NCBI GenBank assembly: GCA_039819545.1
Contig: JBCBRS010000001.1
Location: forward strand, 62,001-126,000
Reading direction: 5' to 3'
Length of the DNA: 64,000 nucleotides
Source of the DNA: CALLPQ01 sp039819545
GTDB lineage: Bacteria; Pseudomonadota; Alphaproteobacteria; Caulobacterales; Parvularculaceae
In this document: positions 52,220 through 61,379 of the stretch, one piece after another
Layout: the number at the start of each line of letters is the position of its first letter
How positions within the stretch are numbered: the first letter of the stretch is position 1
The notes under the pieces: model-generated
What the model saw: the letters and a program-made list of their open reading frames with translations, nothing else
Told to the model about the DNA's origin: nothing
Databases searched by the model: none
Made by a program: the position numbers and the translations under genes

Positions 52220-54172
52220 TCAGGTAAGCCTTTTGAGCAGAATGACCGTGCGACCGGAAAGGGGTACGGTGATATTGAGAGCCCCCTTGTGATCTGCTCC
52301 CATCTCCTCGTCGCTATACTGATTATTTTTGATCCAATATCGAGCGAAGGGAACGAGCCCCCCAAAGGTCAGGGGAAACCTCGCTGCTTCCCCATCCGGA
52401 TAAAGAACAAGCCGCAAGTCGAATGCTGACGATTTCCCCCCTGAAAGCGCTTGCGCGATCAGAACATCCGGGTAAGGCGCATGGGCGAGATGGGGCCCAG
52501 TGGCATCTTCCGCTAACGGAACATTAACGAGACGGTGGAGCATATCCGCTTTGCCCACGAGCGCGGCAAAGCGCACCGCATGGGCCCAGAGGGAGGCGTT
52601 TTCATGATGGGAAACGCCGTCGACGTCGCACCTTTGATAAGTGGCATCAAACAATTCGAGCAATTGGGTCGCCGTTTCATCATCGCCCACCTCGCGGGCC
52701 GCAAGGGCGGTGGCGGCATAGGAAGAGGCACGCGAGAACCCATAATTTCCCACATCCACCGGCCACAGGACGCGGGACCAGTCGCCGCCCTTGAGGCAAT
52801 GTTTAAGGGCAGACCATTTGCGCTGTGCCAGCCCACGGTCAAGGGCATTGAGAAAAAAGCAGGGAAAGGCCTGCATGACCGCGCCGCCGATTTGCGGTGG
52901 TGCCAGACCTGTCAGGCTTGAGCGAAAAGGCACAAACTGACCGCTGCGGGTCGTAAATTCGGTGTCGAGTGAATGAAAAAAGCGATCGCGCAGAGGGCTC
53001 CAGGCCGCCTTGCCGGTTTGGATCTCATATCCTTTCAGGGCGGTTGCCGTGATGAGGTTGCAAAGGGGATAGACCCAATGTGGTTCGCAGGCGAGAAGGC
53101 CAAGAGGCGCGGATTTGTATTGACTGGCCAGCGTATCCACAAGCTGATCAAGCGTATACTGATAAACGGGGTTTGCTGTCTTTTCTCTTGCGTTGCGGCA
53201 CCGTAGGATCAGGGGAGCGACATTGCTGTCATGGTCGTTGGTGCGGCGTGCACACATCATCTGTGTGGCAATAAACCCCGAATACATGATGTTATCTCGA
53301 GCGATGGGGCCTTCGTCGCGGGCGAGATAGCCCCATGCGTGCTCATATTGCCAATAATGCCAAACGCGTGGGTCGCCCTGTTTTGCCAGAAGGTTTTGCT
53401 GCGCCGTGGCCAGATACGCCGTTGCGGCGGGTATGTGAACCGACTGCGCGAGGGCAAGGGCATAGGCGGTAAAATTGAGCTGATAGCGGATGGCCGCGGT
53501 CTGAAACTGATCCCGCCATTCGAAGCCATCAAAGTCGGCGATAGGCTGCAGCGCCCGGTCAAGGAGGAGGCGCATGGCGCGTAACGCTTCTGGCGAGAGC
53601 TCATGGTCTTTCGGTTGTATATCCTCGGTTGCAGCAGCAGTTGGCCGCATAAGACTTGTGGAGATCGGCGCCGTGGCCAACGGGTGCAGTTTGGGCCGGC
53701 TCACACGCCAAAACGCGTACGTCAGGGCGAGGACAGGTCCGCCAAAACCTAAAATCTGTATAAAGAGGAGTGGCGGGGCGGCGGCGTGCGTGGGCAGAAG
53801 AAAGACGGCAAGGGCCGATCCCAGCCAGACGAGCGGTGGAAGAACGATATTGCCCGTGGCAAACCAGATAACGATTGCAGCGCAAAACACCGTCAGCGTT
53901 ATGCCAGCAAGGGGCAGCAAGACGGGTTCACCCATAAAGCCGCCCCCGGGGACGAGGAGCCCAAAGGCAAAACGCCACGCATGGGGGTGAGGTAGGAACA
54001 TGGTGCTTAAAGCCGCGAGCCATAAAAGTCCCGTGTAGACAAATAGGCTGCGGCGCAGACGCCGGGCGGTCTGGTGACCGAATGCGGGTTGGCGGGTTCG
54101 GGTGTTCCGAGGTTGGGGAGAGGGGTTTAAACTTTGCGGTGCAAAGCTGCCGGAGCGTATGATTTGCGCCAT
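52220..54172 (-). CDS. Membrane protein with linalool dehydratase/isomerase-like domain
   Basis: 650 residues. About four to five transmembrane helices lie at residues 42-154. A soluble domain (about 190-650) follows with the features of linalool dehydratase/isomerase: FEWRDQFQTAAIRYQLNF, HYWQYEHAWGYLARDEGP, DNIMYSG (293-299) and ACEPHWVYPLCN, in which Cys362 and Cys371 are nine residues apart, as the two active-site cysteines are in Castellaniella Ldi (C171/C180). The fold is an alpha/alpha barrel. Ldi interconverts linalool, geraniol and myrcene; the substrate here is unknown, and the membrane anchor suggests a lipophilic one. It is first in an operon with a lipid/prenol kinase, under a promoter with an operator-like palindrome. 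Confidence 0.82.
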   Translation of the reverse strand: MAQIIRSGSFAPQSLNPSPQPRNTRTRQPAFGHQTARRLRRSLFVYTGLLWLAALSTMFLPHPHAWRFAFGLLVPGGGFMGEPVLLPLAGITLTVFCAAIVIWFATGNIVLPPLVWLGSALAVFLLPTHAAAPPLLFIQILGFGGPVLALTYAFWRVSRPKLHPLATAPISTSLMRPTAAATEDIQPKDHELSPEALRAMRLLLDRALQPIADFDGFEWRDQFQTAAIRYQLNFTAYALALAQSVHIPAATAYLATAQQNLLAKQGDPRVWHYWQYEHAWGYLARDEGPIARDNIMYSGFIATQMMCARRTNDHDSNVAPLILRCRNAREKTANPVYQYTLDQLVDTLASQYKSAPLGLLACEPHWVYPLCNLITATALKGYEIQTGKAAWSPLRDRFFHSLDTEFTTRSGQFVPFRSSLTGLAPPQIGGAVMQAFPCFFLNALDRGLAQRKWSALKHCLKGGDWSRVLWPVDVGNYGFSRASSYAATALAAREVGDDETATQLLELFDATYQRCDVDGVSHHENASLWAHAVRFAALVGKADMLHRLVNVPLAEDATGPHLAHAPYPDVLIAQALSGGKSSAFDLRLVLYPDGEAARFPLTFGGLVPFARYWIKNNQYSDEEMGADHKGALNITVPLSGRTVILLKRLT

Positions 54173-54614
54173 GGTGATGTCACCCCCTGTTTCCCTACTA
54201 TACCAATGACTTTGTATAGCAAAGTAAGTCGTCCGTCAAGAGGAGGTGTGAAGCGTGGGCCTTTGCAGAGCCGTATTAGAGATTGGGGGTGGGTAAGGTT
54301 TAGAGCCCAACTGAGAACTCTAGTTGTGCCGTCTGCAAACACTATTTTCTGCGCTTCCGATACTCACATCCTGCATGGACGCTGCGCTCCGGTTCTCAAA
54401 AACAGCCGTTTCCACAGACAAAACCGATTTGGCGTTTAGACACTCAGGCGGTTATTGCCGGTGGTTTATTGCAAGAGGCCTGAAGCGGGAAGGGTGGGGC
54501 GTTGGCCAAGCACGCATGATTGGCTCTCTCAATTAGGTCTCATGGTCCTCCGCAATGCGCCCGTCAGGGGCGGTCCTCAGGACGAGGTTGCCGTAGGGGA
54601 AAGACATTTTCTCC
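54173..54614. other. Intergenic region upstream of the linalool-dehydratase-like gene, downstream of infB
   Basis: No gene is supported in these 442 bases. The right part, next to the infB stop, shows no rbfA-like coding sequence. The left 70 bases hold the promoter and palindrome described separately. No clear terminator for infB was found. Confidence 0.45.
54209..54239 (-). promoter_or_regulatory. Sigma70-type promoter with overlapping operator-like palindrome
   Basis: On the minus strand TTGACG (54239-54234) is a good -35 element. TATACA (54218-54213) at 15 bp or TACAAA at 17 bp spacing can serve as the -10. The palindrome ACTTTG-N5-CAAAGT (54209-54225) covers the -10, the usual place for a repressor. 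It lies 37-67 bp upstream of the start codon. Confidence 0.55.
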
Positions 54615-57215
54615 CTACAGGCTGCGCTGGATTGTCTCCACGGTGAAGCACTCGATCACGTCGCCGGCGCGCATGTCTTCGTAGTTGGCGAAGCTCATGC
54701 CACATTCCTGACCGCTCGCCACTTCCTGAACATCGTCTTTGAAGCGCTTGAGCTGGGAAAGTTCGCCTTCGTGGATCACGACGCTGTCACGGATGAGGCG
54801 CACTTTCGCGCCGCGTTTCACGTTGCCTTCGGTCACCCGGCAACCGGCAACTTTGCCGTGCTTGGAGATGTTGAAAATCTCGAGAATTTCCGCGTTACCG
54901 ATAAAGGTCTCGCGCAATTCTGGCTCCAGCATGCCGGACAGCACCGCCTTCACATCATCAATCAGATCATAGATCACGGAGTAATAGCGGATCTCCACCT
55001 GATCACGTTCGGCGGTATTGCGGGCATCTTTGTTGGCCCGCACATTGAACCCGATGACAGGGGCGCCGGAAGCACCGGCAAGGATAACATCGGATTCCGA
55101 AACACCGCCCACGCCGGTATGCAGAACGCGCACCCGCACTTCGTCCGTAGACAGCTTTTCCAGACTACCGACGATCGCTTCGACCGATCCCTGGACGTCG
55201 CCCTTGATGACCAGCGGCATTTCCTTGATCTCGGCATCCTGCAGCTGCGCCATCATCGTCTCGAGCGAGGTACCCGATGATTTAGCGACTGATCTTTCGC
55301 GTTTCTTACGCTGGCGGAACTCGGCCACTTCGCGTGCGCGTGCCTCGTTTTCCACGACGACGAATTGCTCACCAGGTTCTGGAACGCCGTTGAGACCAAG
55401 GATCTCCACGGGCAGAGCTGGGCCTGCTTCGCTAATGGTCTTGCCTTTGTCGTTGATCGTGGCGCGTACTTTACCCCACTCGGATCCGGCCACGATTACA
55501 TCGCCGCGTTTCAGTGTTCCGCGCGAGACCAGGAGCGTCGCCACGGGACCGCGGCCTTTGTCGAGGCGCGCTTCCACCACGGAGCCGTCGGCCGCGCGGT
55601 CGGGATTGGCTTTCAATTCCATCAAATCCGACTGCAGCAGGATCGCCTCCTGCAGACCATCAAGGTTCATTTTCTTCAGGGCAGAAACTTCCACATCCTG
55701 AATCTCACCGCCCATGCTTTCCACCTGAAGCTCATAAGCCAGAAGGTCCGTACGCACCTTATTGGGGTCGGCATTGGGCTTATCGATCTTGTTGATGGCG
55801 ATAATGATTGGCACGCCTGCGGCTTTTGCGTGGGCGATTGCTTCTTCGGTTTGCGGTTTGACGCTATCGTCAGCGGCAACCACGATGATGACAATATCAG
55901 TCACTTGCGCGCCGCGGGCCCGCATCTGAGTAAACGCCGCGTGACCCGGCGTATCGAGGAACGTGATCTTGCGATCATCACCCACGGCCACCTGATAGGC
56001 ACCAATGTGCTGGGTAATCCCGCCAGCCTCGCCATCCACAACACTTGCATCGCGCATGGCATCAAGGAGTGACGTTTTACCATGGTCCACATGGCCCATA
56101 ATGGTGACGACCGGTGGGCGCGGTTGCAGCGTGTCGGCACTGTCCACGTCATCGGCAAGACCGTCTTCCACGTCGCTTTCGGCAACACGTTTGACCGTAT
56201 GCCCCATATCTTCGGCAATCAACTGGGCGGTATCGGCATCAAGAATGTCGTTACCGGTAACCATCTGGCCCTGTTTCATCAGCTCACGGACAAGATCAAC
56301 ACCGCGTGTGGCCATACGTTGGGCCAGTTCTTGCACCGTGATGGTTTCAGGGATGATGACTTCGCGGGCGATTTTGGCGATATCGCCGCGTTGTTGGCGG
56401 GCCATCTTCTCGCGCTCACGCGCTCGTTTTACCGAGGCGAGCGAGCGTTGACGCTCATCATCGTCGAGGGCATTGGCGATGGTCAGGCGACCGGTGCGTC
56501 GGCGCGGCGCATCTTTTTTCGCGCTATCGCGGCGGTCACCGCCAATATCCTTGCGTTTGGTTTTTAACCGGCCGCCAAGCTGCGCCAGCGGATTGTCCGG
56601 GTCATCGGCTTTGCGGTTGGTTTCTTCTGCAGCGGGTTTTTTCTGCTCGGGTTTCTTTTTGCGCTCGCGGGCAAGCTCTTCAGCTTCCAGCGCGACACGC
56701 GCTTCTTCCTCGGCCTTACGACGCGCTTCGGCTTCGCGGGTCCGTTTGGTTTCTTCTGCGGCAAGGCGTTCGCGGTCTGCCTCAAGGCGGGCCCGCTCCT
56801 CGGCCTCGCGCGCTTCACGTTCTTTGGCTTCGGCAGCTTCTTTTTGCTGGCGGGCATCGGCGTCGCGGCGTGCTTTGGCAAGGGCGATGGCCCGCGCCTG
56901 CTTTTCATCGTCCGACAGGGTGCGCAGGACGTTGCCTTTTTTCTCCGCTGTCGGTTCGACCTTGGCGGGGGCCTCCGGCTTGCGGGTTTTTACGACTGTG
57001 GTTTCAGTTTTTTCTGCAGGCTTAGCCTTCGGCGCAACACCCGGTTTTGGAGCCGTCAGCGTACGACGCTTTTTTGTCTCGACAACAACCGTTTTGCTCC
57101 GCCCATGGGAAAAGCTCTGCTTGACCGAACCTTTTTCCGTGCGGCGAAGGGTCAGCGGTTTGCGCCCTGACTTGGTTGTACCTTCTTCTGTGCTCTCGTC
57201 GACGTCGTTACTCAT
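54615..57215 (-). CDS. infB: Translation initiation factor IF-2
   Basis: 866 residues. The N-terminal ~280 residues are low-complexity, Lys/Glu/Ala/Arg-rich and coiled-coil-like (EAKEREAREAEERARLEA), as in alphaproteobacterial IF-2. The IF2_N segment VIPETITVQELAQRMATRGV is followed by the G domain: G1 GHVDHGKTSLLDAM, G3 FLDTPGHAAFT and G4 INKIDKPNAD. Domains II-IV end in KRFKDDVQEVASGQECGMSF. It positions initiator tRNA on the 30S subunit. ylxR and nusA are upstream. rbfA does not follow, unlike the common arrangement. Confidence 0.97.
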   Translation of the reverse strand: MSNDVDESTEEGTTKSGRKPLTLRRTEKGSVKQSFSHGRSKTVVVETKKRRTLTAPKPGVAPKAKPAEKTETTVVKTRKPEAPAKVEPTAEKKGNVLRTLSDDEKQARAIALAKARRDADARQQKEAAEAKEREAREAEERARLEADRERLAAEETKRTREAEARRKAEEEARVALEAEELARERKKKPEQKKPAAEETNRKADDPDNPLAQLGGRLKTKRKDIGGDRRDSAKKDAPRRRTGRLTIANALDDDERQRSLASVKRAREREKMARQQRGDIAKIAREVIIPETITVQELAQRMATRGVDLVRELMKQGQMVTGNDILDADTAQLIAEDMGHTVKRVAESDVEDGLADDVDSADTLQPRPPVVTIMGHVDHGKTSLLDAMRDASVVDGEAGGITQHIGAYQVAVGDDRKITFLDTPGHAAFTQMRARGAQVTDIVIIVVAADDSVKPQTEEAIAHAKAAGVPIIIAINKIDKPNADPNKVRTDLLAYELQVESMGGEIQDVEVSALKKMNLDGLQEAILLQSDLMELKANPDRAADGSVVEARLDKGRGPVATLLVSRGTLKRGDVIVAGSEWGKVRATINDKGKTISEAGPALPVEILGLNGVPEPGEQFVVVENEARAREVAEFRQRKKRERSVAKSSGTSLETMMAQLQDAEIKEMPLVIKGDVQGSVEAIVGSLEKLSTDEVRVRVLHTGVGGVSESDVILAGASGAPVIGFNVRANKDARNTAERDQVEIRYYSVIYDLIDDVKAVLSGMLEPELRETFIGNAEILEIFNISKHGKVAGCRVTEGNVKRGAKVRLIRDSVVIHEGELSQLKRFKDDVQEVASGQECGMSFANYEDMRAGDVIECFTVETIQRSL

Positions 57216-57396
57216 TTATTCTCCGATCGGTTGTTTCAGGGTGCCAAAAGGGCCTGATTTTCGCCAGGGTCCGCCCATCTTGCGGGCTTGGAAAAGGTCC
57301 GGGAAAAAATCGGCACAGCGCCGAAACAAAACTTGGCTAGGCATTACTCTTCTATGGGCCCCGGGTCTAGGGCAAGGCTTCGGTTTCAGGCAGTCT

Positions 57397-58077
57397 TTAT
57401 CGGGGCTTCGTGTCTGGGTGTCGCAGAGTCTGATATTTTGTAACTTCTGTGTGGAACCGGTGGGCGAGTGGCGGGGGTTGTCCCTTTGCCCCCGGCGCGG
57501 TGACGACCGCCATAAAGCGCGCCTGATCAAGACCGGCCGCATCGGCGAGCGCCGTGCCGGTGAAGTGATCACTGATCGGCACATTGAGATGCTCGGCAAG
57601 CCGGGTGAGTTTCGCCCGAGAGTCTGCTGCCGCATCATCGGCAACAACAAGGACAGTGCGGTAAGGACCGCCAACGCTGGCCGCGGTCAGCCCGCGCAAA
57701 TGCCCACGCACACTTTCAAACCCGGTGATGAGCGCGCCGCCGCGCCGGGCAAGCCCAATCAGGTTGAGGCACCTGGCTTTCTGGAGGTCAGCGATCTGAT
57801 CAATCCAAACCGAAACATCGCCCTGAATGTGTATATCGCCTGTCTTGAAACCTTTTTTGAAGGTGCCACGGGTGTGCGCCGTTTCAAGGTGCTGGCGCGA
57901 TGCGCTCACCCAAACCCCGCGACCAGGGAGTTTTTCAGCCAGATCAGCAACAATCTCCCCGCCCGGCCCGCGTACAAAGCGGACCATCGTGGACCGCGCA
58001 AGAGCCTTGCCCGTTACAACACAGGTGCGCGTTGTCCGGTCCGCAGAAGGGGCAGGACCGGTTGCAAGCGTGGGCAT
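57397..58077 (-). CDS. ylxR: YlxR (DUF448) family RNA-binding protein with L7Ae-like C-terminal domain
   Basis: 226 residues. The N-terminal YlxR domain has RTCVVTGKALARSTMVRFVR, GRGVWVSASRQHLETA and FKKGF. The second half (KARCLNLIGLARRGGALITGFESVRGHL, then VLVVADDAAADS) has the L7Ae/L30e-type fold common in alphaproteobacterial versions. No start exists further upstream without crossing the nusA stop. It sits between nusA and infB as in most bacteria; the molecular function is poorly defined, probably RNA binding. Confidence 0.92.
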   Translation of the reverse strand: MPTLATGPAPSADRTTRTCVVTGKALARSTMVRFVRGPGGEIVADLAEKLPGRGVWVSASRQHLETAHTRGTFKKGFKTGDIHIQGDVSVWIDQIADLQKARCLNLIGLARRGGALITGFESVRGHLRGLTAASVGGPYRTVLVVADDAAADSRAKLTRLAEHLNVPISDHFTGTALADAAGLDQARFMAVVTAPGAKGQPPPLAHRFHTEVTKYQTLRHPDTKPR

Positions 58078-58199
58078 GGCCGCAGACGCACTTTCTCCTT
58101 CGCGGGCGCGTGCCGCCGGGCCCGCTTGTTGCTGATCAACAGACGGTCCATCGGTTAGCGGGTCACGGGGGTGCGCATGGTTATGGCCACGGGTAACGG

Positions 58200-59816
58200 T
58201 CAGGCAGACACCTCCTCACCGTCGACCATCTCGCCCTCTTCGTCTTCATTCATGGCCGCGAGGTCTTCTTCGGTAATCCAGCCTGCCACGACGCGGGCAC
58301 GCATGATCATTTCTTCAGCGGCATCGGCCTTGATCTTGAATTCCTCAAGGGTGCCGGCATGGTGCACTTTTTCGCCGTCGACCCGCTCGGTCCAGCCGGT
58401 TAGATCGTCGGTGACACAACCGGCAAAGTCTTCCAGCGATTTGATGTCATCCTCGCCAAGGGCAACGACCATTTTCAGGGTCAGACCTTCAAATTCCACG
58501 AGGTCATCGGCAACACCCAGTTCCTTGCGCCGGGCATCAAGCTGCTTGGCTTCTTCTTCGAGGAAGTCATTGGCCCGCGCCTGCAACTCTTCAGCGGTTT
58601 CCTGGTCGAGACCATCAATCTCCATGATCTCGTCAACATTGACGAAGGCAAGTTCCTCAATCCGCGTGAACCCTTCGGAGATCAAGAGGCCGGCCATGAT
58701 GTCATCAACATCAAGACCATTCATAAAGCGCTCTGACCGTACACGGAATTCTTCCTGGCGTTTCGCGGATTCTTCTTCCTCGGTCATGATATCAATATCA
58801 AAACCGGTCAGCTGCGAGGCGAGACGCACATTCTGACCGCGGCGCCCAATGGCAAGCGAGAGCTGTTCGTCAGGCACCACCACTTCGATCCGTTCGGATT
58901 CCTCGTCGATGACAACCTTTGCAACCTCGGCGGGGGCGAGCGCGTTCACAATGCAGGTTGCGGTATCGATGGACCACGGCACGATATCAATTTTCTCGCC
59001 GCCAAGTTCATTGACCACGGCCTGAACGCGGCTACCACGCATCCCAACACAGGCGCCCACAGGGTCGATGGAATTGTCATTAGACATGACACCAATCTTG
59101 GCGCGACTCCCCGGGTCACGGGCCACGGCCTTAATCTCGATTACGCCGTCGTAAACTTCCGGCACTTCCTGTTCGAAAAGTTTGGCCATAAATTGCGGAT
59201 GAGAGCGTGACAGGAAGATTTGCGGGCCGCGCTGTTCCTGGCGCACATCCATGATATAGGCACGCACGCGGTCGCCAACGCGGTAATTCTCGCGCGGCAG
59301 TTGCTGATCCCGGCGGACAATGGCTTCTGCTTTGCCCAGGTCGACAATGACATTGCCATACTCGACCCGCTTGATCAGCCCATTGATGATCTCACCAATG
59401 CGGTCTTTATAATCTTCAAACTGACGCTCGCGCTCGGCTTCGCGGATTTTCTGGGTGATGACCTGTTTGGCCATCATCGCGGGGACGCGGCCAAAATCCA
59501 TGGGCGGCAGGGGCTCTGAGATAAAATCACCAAGCTCGGCTTCCGGGTTTTTATGCCGCGCCTCGGTGATCAGGATTTCAGCATCATCGTTTTCCAACTC
59601 CTCCACAACTTCGAGGAGACGCCAGAGGCGGGTTTCGCCAGTGGACGGATTGATTTCTGCACGGACATTCGTCTCGTGCCCATAGCGCGAGCGGGCAGCT
59701 CGCGAGAGCGCCTCTTCCAGCGCCTCAATGACGAGGGATTTTTCGATCGACTTCTCGCGGGCAACCGCGTCAGCGATTTGTACAAGTTCGAGCCGATTGG
59801 CGCTGACTGCACTCAT
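58200..59816 (-). CDS. nusA: Transcription termination/antitermination factor NusA
   Basis: 538 residues. The N-terminal domain (ADAVAREKSIEKSLVIEALE) is followed by an S1 domain (NGLIKRVEYGNVIVDLGKAEAI) and two KH domains (DPVGACVGMRGSRVQAVVNEL; LAIGRRGQNVRLASQLTG). C-terminal acidic helix-hairpin-helix repeats contain LDQETAEELQARANDFLEEE. It binds RNA polymerase and modulates pausing and antitermination. rimP is 76 bp upstream, and ylxR follows. Confidence 0.97.
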   Translation of the reverse strand: MSAVSANRLELVQIADAVAREKSIEKSLVIEALEEALSRAARSRYGHETNVRAEINPSTGETRLWRLLEVVEELENDDAEILITEARHKNPEAELGDFISEPLPPMDFGRVPAMMAKQVITQKIREAERERQFEDYKDRIGEIINGLIKRVEYGNVIVDLGKAEAIVRRDQQLPRENYRVGDRVRAYIMDVRQEQRGPQIFLSRSHPQFMAKLFEQEVPEVYDGVIEIKAVARDPGSRAKIGVMSNDNSIDPVGACVGMRGSRVQAVVNELGGEKIDIVPWSIDTATCIVNALAPAEVAKVVIDEESERIEVVVPDEQLSLAIGRRGQNVRLASQLTGFDIDIMTEEEESAKRQEEFRVRSERFMNGLDVDDIMAGLLISEGFTRIEELAFVNVDEIMEIDGLDQETAEELQARANDFLEEEAKQLDARRKELGVADDLVEFEGLTLKMVVALGEDDIKSLEDFAGCVTDDLTGWTERVDGEKVHHAGTLEEFKIKADAAEEMIMRARVVAGWITEEDLAAMNEDEEGEMVDGEEVSA

Positions 59817-59892
59817 TTTCTATCTCCAAAATCAGGTCTCATGTGTCGTATCCTTTCATCAAAGGGAGCCACCGTGGCGGCTGGTGTGCCGT

Positions 59893-60483
59893 TTACGGAT
59901 CATTGGCGCTTGCGATCCCCGCAACATCATCGCCAGCAGGTGTTTCTTCATTATCCGTGAATTCAATGTCAGGGGACGTTGGACCCCCCGCTTTCGCGTT
60001 ACGCAAGCTTTCGCGGATTAAGTCATCAGTCATCAGCAATTTGGCCTGAACAATCCAGGCGGGCGGAAAAAGCGCAGTTTCTTCTTCGCCTTCGATATCA
60101 AAAGCCACATGGCCGTCGTCCATCCCGGCGAGGGTGCCGCGAAACTTTTTGCGCCCCTCAATCATGCGATCAAGCTCCAGTTTCGCCAGATGCCCTTCCC
60201 ACCGGATAAAATCTTTCTCGCGGGTCAGGGGCCGGTCGATACCGGGGGACGAGACCTCCAGCACGTACGCGTCGCTGATCGGGTCTTCTTCTTCGAACCG
60301 CACGCTGATCCGCCGCGATAGCTGCGCACAATCCTCCGCGCTCATGGTGCCGTCCGGGCGCTCAGCCATGATCTGAACGGTTTTTGTCCGCGCCCCGGTC
60401 AGGCGCAGACGCACCAGGTCAAACCCCAATTCGTCAAGAATAGGGGTGATCAACGTGGTAAGCGTGGTTTCCAGTGACCCCAA
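59893..60483 (-). CDS. rimP: Ribosome maturation factor RimP
   Basis: About 196 residues. I place the start at the TTG at 60483, which follows GATGAGGGACC and begins at GSLETTLTTLITPILDELGF, the usual RimP N-terminus. The frame is open to a TTG at 60549, but the added residues (PKRRNRHWQIRHPQK) are unlike the family and start on the T-run of a hairpin. VLEVSSPGIDRPLTREKDF and GRKKFRGTLAGMDDG are the core motifs. The last 45 residues are an extra acidic tail. It is needed for 30S maturation and heads the nusA operon. Confidence 0.93.
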   Translation of the reverse strand: MGSLETTLTTLITPILDELGFDLVRLRLTGARTKTVQIMAERPDGTMSAEDCAQLSRRISVRFEEEDPISDAYVLEVSSPGIDRPLTREKDFIRWEGHLAKLELDRMIEGRKKFRGTLAGMDDGHVAFDIEGEEETALFPPAWIVQAKLLMTDDLIRESLRNAKAGGPTSPDIEFTDNEETPAGDDVAGIASANDP

Positions 60484-60550
60484 CGGTCCCTCATCTTTCT
60501 GCGGGTGCCTGATCTGCCAGTGGCGATTTCGCCTTTTGGGGGCAGGCAAT

Positions 60551-60574
60551 AAAAAAGCGGCCCCGGGGGGCCGC
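60551..60574 (-). terminator. Terminator-like hairpin in the rimP-nusA-infB leader
   Basis: Read on the minus strand, GCGGCCCC and GGGGCCGC form a GC-only stem (60574-60557) followed directly by six T (60556-60551). This is a strong intrinsic terminator, but it lies about 70 bp upstream of the rimP start with no complete minus-strand gene ending just before it: the neighbour is a plus-strand gene. A role as a leader attenuator of the operon is inferred. Confidence 0.75.
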
Positions 60575-60837
60575 CTTCGAAGCTCGAATGCGTGTTTTTA
60601 TCGGATATAGGCGTCTGATTGACGCTTGTCACCCCCGGCTTTCTGCCTTTTTAGGCGGGAATTTTGAAGGATCACGCTGCCGCGGGCAGGCAGGAAAAAC
60701 CGGTTTATGGCAAGAACAGCACATTCGGTTGATTGCCAGCCCACGTTCGCTTGCGATATCGTTGCTAGCAATGAACGATGGTTGATGCGGCGCGCTCGCG
60801 TCGGAGCCACCACGAAAAGACGGATGAGGGGTTAACC

Positions 60838-61350
60838 ATGGGACGGTTTTTTGCAACGATTTTGGCCATTGCGGCCGGGCTTGCCGGGTCCCAAGCGCCG
60901 GGCTTCACCTTGCAATATATGCAGAATTTAACGGGGCGCGTTGACGAGCTGCGCCTGACGGTTGAGCAGTTCGACGCCAATGTGGGCCAGTATGGCTACA
61001 CCCGCGCCCGCGCCATGGAAGAATGCGGCAATGCCGATGGCCTCCTCGAAGCCCTCTGTGCCCGCTATGCCTCAACCGTAACCCGGTTTGAGTTTTTGGC
61101 AGGCCATCTTGATGCGCTGACCTCGGCAACGGATCTGGAGCGACCCATCGTCCTGGCACGGACTTATCAACGCGACATCGCCGACTCGGCCCTGTCGGCG
61201 TACGAGCCTGCTGTGCCCACCACGATTGACGGTGCGGTCTATGGCGGTGGCAGCTTTGCGGGTGTTTGGGCGCTTGGCTCGCTCCTGTTCGGCGGCCTCG
61301 GCTCGCTCTTCGGCGGTCGTCGCCGACAACGCGATGCGTATGGCTATTAG
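60838..61350 (+). CDS. DUF2937 family membrane protein
   Basis: 170 residues from ATG 60838 (MGRFFATILAIAAGLAGSQA); an earlier in-frame start would add 20 polar residues. The body has FTLQYMQNLTGRVDELRLTVEQFDANVGQYGYTR split by a conserved turn, typical of DUF2937. A C-terminal hydrophobic Gly-rich helix (AGVWALGSLLFGGLGSLFGG) ends in RRRQRDAYGY. Members are inner-membrane proteins of unknown function. It is divergent from the rimP operon. Confidence 0.85.
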   Translation: MGRFFATILAIAAGLAGSQAPGFTLQYMQNLTGRVDELRLTVEQFDANVGQYGYTRARAMEECGNADGLLEALCARYASTVTRFEFLAGHLDALTSATDLERPIVLARTYQRDIADSALSAYEPAVPTTIDGAVYGGGSFAGVWALGSLLFGGLGSLFGGRRRQRDAYGY

Positions 61351-61379
61351 GGGGTGTCTTCAGACCTTAGCGCCCAACC

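Noticed and set aside
56473..58158. 561-codon plus-strand frame opposite infB and ylxR
   Set aside because: It is Ser/Arg-rich antisense of the Lys/Glu-rich IF-2 N-terminus, with no family resemblance.
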